From CAKSQF01 sp963628435 (GTDB taxonomy: Bacteria; Bacillota; Clostridia; Oscillospirales; CAG-272), in contig CAVGEY010000005.1 of NCBI GenBank assembly GCA_963628435.1, positions 1 through 64,000 of the forward strand: DNA of 64,000 bases, in the 5' to 3' direction. How positions within the stretch are numbered: position 1 is the first letter of the stretch; the number at the start of each line of letters is the position of its first letter. The notes under the pieces are model-generated. The model saw nothing but the letters and a program-made list of their open reading frames with translations. It did not search any database and was not told where the DNA came from. The position numbers and the translations under genes were made by a program. Below are positions 9,758 to 17,092 of this stretch, one piece after another.

Positions 9758-11458
9758 TTATTTTTTCTTTTTTGCCGCTTTCCTCGCCTGTTTTTCCAGA
9801 TATTTTGCATTTTCGGCGTCAAAGTCAAGTCCCTTTTTGGCACATTTGGCTTTGAGGTCCGAGATTCGGTTTTCTTCATGGATACGCTCCGCTTCCTCTG
9901 CGTCCAAACGCTCCTGCTCGGCGGGCTCAATCCAGGTTTCACCGCGGGCAAGGACCGCTTGTTTTTTCCGTTCGAGCAGCTCGGCGTTGATTTCCGGCAG
10001 ATGCTTCTCTACATCGACAAAGGGCAGCAGAATTACAACGACCGCCGCGAGAGCGGCATCCAGGAGGTAGAAAGACGCATTCATAAACCGAATGACATCC
10101 GTGCCGGGGGTAATGCCCTGAGCATCAACAAATCCCAGCTTCAGAATGCCCGCTTCAAAGCCGCCGGCAAAGGGCGCATAGATCAGCCACTGAATCGCCG
10201 TGATAATGGCGACGCCCATCATGCCTTCCAGACGCATACGGGATTTGTATTCCACGCTGTCGTAGGCGTAGCACAGGAGGGTTGCGAAAATATAGGCATT
10301 GGGAAGCCAGCCGACATTTCGGATAAAGCCGCCGATCAGCACGGGAACCATTTGATCGGGGAATATGAAGCCGATGATGCTGCCGATCAGCACCAGAGCA
10401 TAGCCTCCGACCGTCAGATTTTTAATTCCCACCTTTTTGGCAAGCGGATAGATTGCAAACGCGCCGATGCCGAGGGGGATGCCGGTTACCACCTGATAGA
10501 TTGTGTACATCAGAGGATTGTCCGCGCCGCCCAAGAGAAATTTGATGTAAAAATACTGAACGTTGCCGCCTTTGTAGTTGTCCACAATGCCGCTGACCGT
10601 GGCAATGATGATTAGAATCAGATAATATTTGTTTGAGAATAATGCTTTGAGCTGCTGTTTCAGCGGGATTCGGGTTTCATCCTGCTGTTCGTATTCCACC
10701 GCCACATCTTCGGTTACTCTTTCACGGGTATAGAAGTATTCCAGCAGAAGAAGCGGTATTGCAAGAACCGAAATGACGATCATCAGAACAGGATAGCCGT
10801 TGATGTCATTCTCCAGCCACATGGGCAGAAGCACCATGTTGAATATCATGCCGATTACGATGCCGGACAGCAGTGTCCACGACATCTTGCGAATGAACTG
10901 AATTTTCGCTTTTTCCTTTGGATCACGGGAGGTCAGAGAGCAGATGGTGTCGCGGAATAAATAGAAATAAGACGAGCCTACCGTATGATAACAGATCAGA
11001 AGGAAGAAGAAGTAGTACCAGTAGCTCTTTCCCATGCTGTTGCCCGGAAACAGGAAAATCAGACAGCCGATGATAATTGAAACAAAACCGAAGATCAGAT
11101 GCCACGGCCGCATTCTTCCCTGACGGGAATCGGTGTGCTGAATGAGCCAGCCGTTGAGCAGACCCGTACCCATGGCAAGAATTTTTGCCACGGTCATGAC
11201 GACCTCATATACGCCGCCCATCTGCTGAATCATGGCGATGTTTTCGGCACCGTACATGGCGCCGGTCTGCTGGGTGAAGAATTTCTCCACCAATGCCGAA
11301 ATGGTGTTGATCACAAATATCAGTCCGAGCGGACCGATTAAATGGCCGAGTACCCACTCTTTCGTGGATACGGTTTGCGTTTTTGCGCGGCTGTCCATAA
11401 AGGGCTTGTCAAACAACCCTCCGCTGAGCAGCGCTTTCTTTTTTTTGTCGGATGTCAT
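9758..11458 (-). CDS. GPH-family sugar/cation symporter (MelB-like)
   Basis: A 566-residue integral membrane protein with about twelve hydrophobic segments, read as the glycoside-pentoside-hexuronide symporter family because of the N-terminal block LIGPLGLIFVINTISALV and the long central loop with charged residues. It would import the glycoside that the surrounding hydrolases cleave, driven by sodium or protons. The last 65 or so residues form a highly charged, lysine- and glutamate-rich tail with coiled-coil character, ending in a run of lysines; this is not the IIA-Glc regulatory domain of LacS proteins. The gene abuts the GH2 stop codon with no gap; GGAGG for it lies inside the end of that gene. 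It is the only transporter of the operon. Confidence 0.88.
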   Translation of the reverse strand: MTSDKKKKALLSGGLFDKPFMDSRAKTQTVSTKEWVLGHLIGPLGLIFVINTISALVEKFFTQQTGAMYGAENIAMIQQMGGVYEVVMTVAKILAMGTGLLNGWLIQHTDSRQGRMRPWHLIFGFVSIIIGCLIFLFPGNSMGKSYWYYFFFLLICYHTVGSSYFYLFRDTICSLTSRDPKEKAKIQFIRKMSWTLLSGIVIGMIFNMVLLPMWLENDINGYPVLMIVISVLAIPLLLLEYFYTRERVTEDVAVEYEQQDETRIPLKQQLKALFSNKYYLILIIIATVSGIVDNYKGGNVQYFYIKFLLGGADNPLMYTIYQVVTGIPLGIGAFAIYPLAKKVGIKNLTVGGYALVLIGSIIGFIFPDQMVPVLIGGFIRNVGWLPNAYIFATLLCYAYDSVEYKSRMRLEGMMGVAIITAIQWLIYAPFAGGFEAGILKLGFVDAQGITPGTDVIRFMNASFYLLDAALAAVVVILLPFVDVEKHLPEINAELLERKKQAVLARGETWIEPAEQERLDAEEAERIHEENRISDLKAKCAKKGLDFDAENAKYLEKQARKAAKKKK

Positions 11459-13792
11459 TTATTTTACCTCCAAATATATCGTTACCGGTTCCACTCCGGT
11501 TGATTTTACGGTTATTGCGGCATCTCCGGGCTTGTCTCCCGCTTTCAGTACGGCTAAGGCCCTGCCGCGGTATGTTTCATGGGACTGTTGGTTGAATTTC
11601 TCGTTCGTCTTGTAAAGAGCGCTGCCGAGACCGATTAGGGTGACTGCACCGGTTGCTTCCACATGCACCCGCTGCTCTGCCGCGGGAAGGAGTTTGCCTT
11701 CCGCGTCCGCAAACTCGATGGGCAGATAGCACAGATCTGTGCCGCCTGCACGCAGTATATTCTTTTCCGGCAGAACGCTCAGCCGCATGTTTCCGGTTCC
11801 GCTTGACAGAGTGAAGGAGGAGAGCAGTGTTCCGTCGGCATTCAGCGCTTCCGCCGTCAGCGTCCCCGGCTGATATCGTGTGCGGAATATCGCTTTGAAA
11901 TCTTTAAGCACCTTCGTTCCGATTTCTTTCCCGTTCAGCGACAGCCGTACCGAACTTCCGGGTGCATATACCTCAACGGTTGCTTTGGTGTTCTCATAAC
12001 CCGGCCAGTTCCAGCTGTCTATGGAATCTGTAAACTGCCATGAGCCTTTCGTGGGAGATTCTTTTGCATGGTTCAGCGGACGTACGCCGATAAACGGCTC
12101 TTTTCGAAGCCCCCAGACCACTTGCAGAAAGGCCATCTCCGCCAAAGGTTTTCCGGTAATATCGATCATTCCCTGATTTGCGAGCAGCGGCAGACCTTTG
12201 TAGCTTTCATAGGTCCAGCCCATGCAGCTTTCGCCGAGATAGTCCCATGCCGCCCAAACGAAATCTCCGATAAGCTGAGGATATTTTTTCACCCGTTCCC
12301 AGTTGTAGGGAAGATCTGCCGCCATGGTTTCCGAGCCGACCATCATTCGGCTCGGATACTTTTTTGCATCGGGATCATATCGTGAGGAAGCATAATTCAG
12401 CCCCAGAATATCCAGACTTTCCGCAGCACCCCGACAGGCTTTGTCGCCTCGGCTCCCGGAGGCCATAAAGAACATCAGCTTTCCCAGTTTTTGCGTCATG
12501 GCATTGAAGAAGGCGGAACCCGTCTTTTTCTCACGATAGCCGTTTTTCGGGGGCAGGGGCTCGGGCTTGTAGTCGCCTTTGTCCCTGTATACACCCAAGC
12601 CCATATCGGCGTATACATTAAGCAGTACATTCACACCTGCCGTGACGGGACGGGTGTTATCCAGACTGTGAACAAATTCGGTCAACTCTTTGCAGACGGC
12701 CGCGCCTTTCGGCGTTGCCGTTTCGGATACCTCGTTGCCTATGGAATACATAATGACACAGGGATGGTTTCGTGATGATTCCACCATTGCCGTAAGATCC
12801 GATTTCCGGTCCGACGCAAATCGGCGGGAGTAATCGTGGTAGGTTTTCGGTATGTACCAGCCGTCAAATGCTTCGTTCAGCACATACATACCGAGCTTGT
12901 CGCAGACATCCAGCGTGATCTGCGATGCCGGATTGTGTGAGATGCGGACGGCATTAAACCCGTTCTCTTTCAGAATGCGGATTCTTCGTTCTTCCGCATC
13001 GGGATACTCACAGGCTCCCAAAACGCCGTGGTCATGGTGGATGCAGCCGCCGCGCAGAAGCAGATTCTCTCCGTTGACAGTCAGACCTGTCTTTGCACTC
13101 CAGCAGAGCTTTCGTATCCCGAAGAGCATCGCTTGTTCGTCTGTGTCTGTTTTAACCAGAACACGATATAAATAAGGATGCTCCGCAGTCCACAGCTTCG
13201 CGTTCGGAATCTCCAAAATTCCGGGAGCACCCGAAGCCACACGGGCATCACCGTCGTAAAACTCAACGGTCACATCGCAGGGGACTGTCGTTGTAACATC
13301 CACTTTCACTTTTGCGGGATGAATGTCCGCCGTTTCCAAATGCACATCGGAAATATGAATTTTGTCCCGAATAAGCATGGTTACCGCCCGATAGATACCG
13401 GAGCCGGAATACCAGCGGCAGTTCGGCTCCAAAGAATTGTCCACGGTAACGAGAAGCAGGTTCTCTCCCGCCCGAACAGCACCCGAAATGTCCACATCAA
13501 AGGCCGTGTAACCGTAATAATGCTCTCCGACTTCAAGATCGTTGAGATAGACCTTGCAATTCCGATAGACAGCTTCAAAATGCAGAATGATCGATTTGCC
13601 GATTACCTCTTCATCAAGAGTAAATCGCTTTTCGTACCGATATTTTCCGCCCGGAAAATATCCGGTGTTGACTCCGTTTCGACAGCTTCCGTCCCGGCTT
13701 TCTGTCAGCATGGCATCGTGCGGCAGATCCGTTTCCGATGATATGCCGTTTTCCTTGCAAAAGAGCCAGCCTTTGTTCAAATCAACGATCAT
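11459..13792 (-). CDS. Beta-galactosidase / beta-glucuronidase-like hydrolase, family GH2
   Basis: A 777-residue GH2 enzyme: jelly-roll sugar-binding domain (1-150), Ig-like domain (150-235), TIM barrel (from about 236) with acid/base Glu354 in SIGNEVSE and nucleophile Glu488 in MVGSETM, then one or two C-terminal Ig-like domains. Many such Bacteroidales and Clostridia enzymes are called beta-galactosidase, but the family also holds beta-glucuronidases and alpha-L-arabinopyranosidases, so specificity is open. It is first in the operon. An in-frame start 11 codons upstream exists, but the chosen ATG has AAGGAAGG before it and the residues MIVDLNKGWLF are the usual family N-terminus. Confidence 0.9.
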   Translation of the reverse strand: MIVDLNKGWLFCKENGISSETDLPHDAMLTESRDGSCRNGVNTGYFPGGKYRYEKRFTLDEEVIGKSIILHFEAVYRNCKVYLNDLEVGEHYYGYTAFDVDISGAVRAGENLLLVTVDNSLEPNCRWYSGSGIYRAVTMLIRDKIHISDVHLETADIHPAKVKVDVTTTVPCDVTVEFYDGDARVASGAPGILEIPNAKLWTAEHPYLYRVLVKTDTDEQAMLFGIRKLCWSAKTGLTVNGENLLLRGGCIHHDHGVLGACEYPDAEERRIRILKENGFNAVRISHNPASQITLDVCDKLGMYVLNEAFDGWYIPKTYHDYSRRFASDRKSDLTAMVESSRNHPCVIMYSIGNEVSETATPKGAAVCKELTEFVHSLDNTRPVTAGVNVLLNVYADMGLGVYRDKGDYKPEPLPPKNGYREKKTGSAFFNAMTQKLGKLMFFMASGSRGDKACRGAAESLDILGLNYASSRYDPDAKKYPSRMMVGSETMAADLPYNWERVKKYPQLIGDFVWAAWDYLGESCMGWTYESYKGLPLLANQGMIDITGKPLAEMAFLQVVWGLRKEPFIGVRPLNHAKESPTKGSWQFTDSIDSWNWPGYENTKATVEVYAPGSSVRLSLNGKEIGTKVLKDFKAIFRTRYQPGTLTAEALNADGTLLSSFTLSSGTGNMRLSVLPEKNILRAGGTDLCYLPIEFADAEGKLLPAAEQRVHVEATGAVTLIGLGSALYKTNEKFNQQSHETYRGRALAVLKAGDKPGDAAITVKSTGVEPVTIYLEVK

Positions 13793-13937
13793 TGAGTTCT
13801 TCCTTCCTTTTGAGCAATTCCACATAGAAATTCGGAGACAATCCGAAAATTTATATTTGTATTATACAAATTGACTCTTGCATTGTATTGCATTATAGTC
13901 TATAATATTATATATTTATCTACAATGACGAGGTTTT
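13793..13937. promoter_or_regulatory. Divergent control region of the glycosidase operon and its AraC regulator
   Basis: For the regulator, TTGACT (13871-13876) and TATAGT (13894-13899) are 17 nt apart. For the operon on the minus strand, TATAAT lies at 13861-13866 but no good -35 is found at the right distance, as is common for activator-dependent promoters. That -10 box is inside an inverted repeat, TTTGTAT-T-ATACAAA (13856-13870). A second inverted repeat, TTCGGA-5-TCCGAA (13831-13847), would lie in the operon leader. The direct assignment of these repeats to the AraC protein is inference. Confidence 0.6.
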
Positions 13938-15140
13938 ATGGAAAACTATCAAAATTTCTGCGAAATCTTCTATGCCGCACACTATCTTCCCATTGCCCTG
14001 TATGAGGGAGAACGCTTTGTCTGTGCTTCCGGATTCTATGAAGAAGGCGACCCATATCCGTTCGTCTTTTCCAGAATGACAGGGTGCAAAAGCCCTTCCG
14101 TCTATGTTTCCTCCGATACAGGCTACTATGGGCTTGTAAGGTGCGGCGATGGCATTCACGCTTTCGTCCTGGGACCGGCATACAGCACTCCGGTAACAGA
14201 AGAATTCATTCGCTCATATATTCGGAAAAACACACTCTCGGTCAGCCGCTACGAAGAAATCGCATCTTTTCTGGGCAGCATCCCCCAATATTCCTATAAT
14301 CAGTTTTTGAATCTGCTTGTATTTCTGCATTACATGTTCACGGGGCAAAAGCTGGATATCGGACAAACCTTCGGAATCACGGATACGCAGATTCAGGAGG
14401 TGATCGGTCAGCGCCATATCAGACAGAGTTACGGGGAATGGGAAGAGCATCGACAGCACGGTACCTACCATTTTGAACAGCAGATGCTGGCTCTTATCCG
14501 CGACGGGAATGTAGAACAGCTTGATAAGTTTCTGCAGGCCGCCGCCAACTCTACACATATACAAGAGGGAAAACTCGCGGAAACTCCTCTGCGGCAGGCA
14601 AAAAATATATTTATCGGACTTGCAACTATGGTCGGAAAGGACGCAGCCATCCCCGGCGGACTTGATATTGAACAGACCTACCGGCTGATTGATACCTATA
14701 TTCAGGAATGTGAAAAGCTCCAGTCCGAAGATGCCATCAAAAATCTGCAATACAATATGCCAATGGATTTTGCCCGCCGCGTAGCACAGCAAAAACTTCC
14801 CGCGAGTATTTCGCGGGAAGTCTATGCCTGTGTTCAGTTTATCGGATCTCACATCAATGAATCGGTTCGGGTAGAGGATGTGGTCGCATTTTCCGGGATG
14901 AGTCGGGCATACCTGTTCAAAAGATTTCATCGGGAACTGGGAATGGGAATCAGTGCCTATATTCTGCAATGCCGACTGCGAGAGGCAAAATTTCTTCTTC
15001 GTTATACAAACAAATCGCTCGTCGAAATCAGCAGCTATCTCTGTTTTTCCAGCCAGAGCCATTTTCAGACGCAGTTCAAAAAGAATGTCGGACAGACGCC
15101 CGCACAGTACCGTATGAGTCAGCGGAAAAGCGAGAAATGA
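13938..15140 (+). CDS. AraC-family transcriptional regulator of the glycosidase operon
   Basis: A 400-residue regulator. The last 100 residues contain the two helix-turn-helix motifs of AraC/XylS proteins (VEDVVAFSGMSRAYLFKRF and LVEISSYLCFSSQSHFQTQF). The N-terminal 120 residues form an alpha/beta sensor of the type seen in clostridial sugar regulators of this class, where they are thought to sense the inducer; the middle is helical. It is transcribed away from the GH2-led operon from a shared region, so activation of that operon in response to the imported glycoside is the natural reading. GAGG lies 5 nt upstream of the ATG. The ligand cannot be inferred. Confidence 0.9.
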   Translation: MENYQNFCEIFYAAHYLPIALYEGERFVCASGFYEEGDPYPFVFSRMTGCKSPSVYVSSDTGYYGLVRCGDGIHAFVLGPAYSTPVTEEFIRSYIRKNTLSVSRYEEIASFLGSIPQYSYNQFLNLLVFLHYMFTGQKLDIGQTFGITDTQIQEVIGQRHIRQSYGEWEEHRQHGTYHFEQQMLALIRDGNVEQLDKFLQAAANSTHIQEGKLAETPLRQAKNIFIGLATMVGKDAAIPGGLDIEQTYRLIDTYIQECEKLQSEDAIKNLQYNMPMDFARRVAQQKLPASISREVYACVQFIGSHINESVRVEDVVAFSGMSRAYLFKRFHRELGMGISAYILQCRLREAKFLLRYTNKSLVEISSYLCFSSQSHFQTQFKKNVGQTPAQYRMSQRKSEK

Positions 15141-15162
15141 AGCCGCCGGTTAATTAAATATA

Positions 15163-16116
15163 CTACGAATAAACAATCGTTTTCAATACTATGTCCTGCG
15201 GATAGTCGCCGAAAAATGAGCCGAACAGATTTATTCCGCCCATGTGCGCCGCCGTGCTTTTGTTTCCGATTGTAACTTTTATGCCGTTTCCTTCGTTAAT
15301 GCGGATGTTGTTTATATTTGCCCGCGACTGAACTTTTTCTCCGTTCAGATAAACGGCTCGGTCTTTTATCGTCAAAACAACAAGCTTCCCGTATTGCGTG
15401 TTTACCGTCGGCCACCAGTCGGGATTGAGCTTTCCGCTTCGGTCTCCGTAATCACCTTTTGATAAATATGTGGCGACTTCAACATCGTTGATCCAAAATG
15501 TAATGTCGGACAGATAATCGTTGTTGTAATAGGGAGCCTCCGAACACAGCTCCAGAGAAAGCGTTAATTCCTTGACTTGTTTTTGCTTTTCCGCCGAATT
15601 GCTGAACCGATATGTGAATGTTCCCTCGGCGAGCGCAACAAGACCCGCTCCGAAACGGTGCGGATTGAAAAAATCGTCCGACGGAGACGAAAAAGCCTCC
15701 TTGTCGGTTGCCAAAAGGAACCCTTTTCCGACAGCACTCGTGAAACAGCCCACACCGATAGACTGCAATCGCTCCACCTCGTTAATGCTGTGCTTCGGCT
15801 CGGCCTTGTATAAATTAACCGAAACGGCTCTTATGTAGCGCGTAACAAGTCTTGCCGTAGCGGAGCTCGAACTCTCATACCGAATATCAATGAGTCCGGC
15901 TTTTTCCAAAACGTTCAGGTGATGCAGTAATGTCGTTTTGGGAATTTTCAGAATCTGCGACAGAACGGGTACCGTAAAAGCGTGTGGGGAATTTTGCAGC
16001 TGACGCAAAATTTCCAGACGGCTTTTGTTTGACAGAGCCTCCGCGACATTGATGATTTTTTCCTCATCTTCGGGATTCAGCAGATCCAGATTCGGCGAAC
16101 TGTTGAAAATAAACAT
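15163..16116 (-). CDS. ArsR-like winged-helix regulator with a C-terminal beta-sandwich sensor
   Basis: A 317-residue protein. Residues 20-95 form a winged helix of ArsR type (ALSNKSRLEILRQL, then the recognition helix in PKTTLLHHLNVLEKAGL). No metal-binding Cys motif is seen. The remaining 200 residues are beta-rich with an SKGDYGDRSG and NPDWWP segment and a region reminiscent of the jelly-roll modules encoded next door (VYLNGEKVQ). I infer a regulator that senses a carbohydrate-like ligand. It is divergent from the exported-protein genes that start at 16322 and converges with the AraC gene. The ribosome site is weak (AAAGG 13 nt upstream). Confidence 0.75.
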   Translation of the reverse strand: MFIFNSSPNLDLLNPEDEEKIINVAEALSNKSRLEILRQLQNSPHAFTVPVLSQILKIPKTTLLHHLNVLEKAGLIDIRYESSSSATARLVTRYIRAVSVNLYKAEPKHSINEVERLQSIGVGCFTSAVGKGFLLATDKEAFSSPSDDFFNPHRFGAGLVALAEGTFTYRFSNSAEKQKQVKELTLSLELCSEAPYYNNDYLSDITFWINDVEVATYLSKGDYGDRSGKLNPDWWPTVNTQYGKLVVLTIKDRAVYLNGEKVQSRANINNIRINEGNGIKVTIGNKSTAAHMGGINLFGSFFGDYPQDIVLKTIVYS

Positions 16117-16150
16117 ATTATGACGGTACCTTTCTCATACATTTCGCTTG

Positions 16151-16179
16151 ATTATATCATAGAACGCAAACTATTGCAA
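16151..16179 (-). promoter_or_regulatory. Promoter of the ArsR-like regulator
   Basis: On the minus strand TTGCAA (16174-16179) and TATAAT (16151-16156) are exactly 17 nt apart, about 35 nt upstream of the ATG. Confidence 0.75.
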
Positions 16180-16236
16180 TAGACTTATACTAAAATATTA
16201 ACTAAATTATTAGTTCGATTTTTTCTTCTTATCCTA

Positions 16237-16298
16237 TTGAAATTGCCGCTCAAAAAAATTATATTTATAGTATGAATATCGGTATAAGAATACCGATA
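16237..16298 (+). promoter_or_regulatory. Promoter and inverted-repeat operator candidate of the exported-protein operon
   Basis: TTGAAA (16237-16242) and TATATT (16260-16265) are 17 nt apart. Just downstream, around the expected start of transcription, lies a perfect 9-bp inverted repeat, TATCGGTAT-4-ATACCGATA (16277-16298). It could be the binding site of the divergent ArsR-like regulator; the regulator's own leader contains a related CGGTACC core. This link is inference. Confidence 0.6.
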
Positions 16299-16321
16299 AA
16301 TTTCGAGAACACGGAGGGCTC

Positions 16322-17059
16322 ATGAAAAAAATAAGGAATGTTGTCATCGGTGCATTGATACTCACAGCCGTAATCGGCAGCCATGCCGATTGCGCCTTTT
16401 CCGCAAACGGAGAAGAGAACAATATCGTGTATCCGAAAGAAAAGGGAAGCGCTTCGGTCGATTCACAGCCGTACACCCCTTTTGAACCGGAAATCATCGA
16501 TTTGGACGAGGACAAAGCTGCCTATGACAGTAATTTTGACGACTCGAAAAAATACGACTACACCGATTTGTCACTTGAAAGAATATGCGGCGGCTTTGAT
16601 GATACACTGCGTTCGACTGCGGCCAATTCGATAATGGCATCATCGAAAAACGCAAATCCGTTCAGATACGGTACGGTCAGCTGCACCGTAAAGGGCGCGA
16701 CCAACACAACCGACAGCGGAATCGTATTTGCCTACGAGGGCAACACCTTTGAGGGAAGCAATACGAGCTATTACTTCTTCTTTATCGGACAGGGCGGATT
16801 TGCCCACCTCGGAATGGTAAATAACGGCAGCTGGAAAGACCTCGGCTCTGTTCAGGCATTCTCTTCGGTTGACAGCGAAAGCGAATACAGACTGAAAGTC
16901 GTATGGCGCGGAAGCAGAATTTCCTGCTATATAAACGATGTTCTTTATGTTGCGGTACACGAGTATTTCCCGCTTTCGGGCAGTCGTGTCGGCATAAGAG
17001 CGGGTACATCGGGAGTTTCTTTCGGCAACTTCACTGTTACAAATGACTATAATTATTGA
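16322..17059 (+). CDS. Secreted protein with a concanavalin-like (LamG/DUF1080-type) domain
   Basis: A 245-residue exported protein. The first 28 residues are a signal peptide (basic MKKIRN, hydrophobic core, cleavage near CAFSAN). Residues 30-85 are acidic and low in structure; residues 90-245 form a beta-rich module with SGIVFAYEG, YRLKVVWRGSRISCYIND and VGIRAGTSGVSFGNFTV, the pattern of jelly-roll domains that bind sugar chains. The same module occurs twice in the next protein. GGAGG lies 4 nt upstream of the ATG. First gene of a three-gene set of exported proteins. No catalytic residues recognised; carbohydrate binding is inferred. Confidence 0.7.
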   Translation: MKKIRNVVIGALILTAVIGSHADCAFSANGEENNIVYPKEKGSASVDSQPYTPFEPEIIDLDEDKAAYDSNFDDSKKYDYTDLSLERICGGFDDTLRSTAANSIMASSKNANPFRYGTVSCTVKGATNTTDSGIVFAYEGNTFEGSNTSYYFFFIGQGGFAHLGMVNNGSWKDLGSVQAFSSVDSESEYRLKVVWRGSRISCYINDVLYVAVHEYFPLSGSRVGIRAGTSGVSFGNFTVTNDYNY

Positions 17060-17092
17060 GTTTGAACAAAAGAAAAGGATGAACATAAATTT

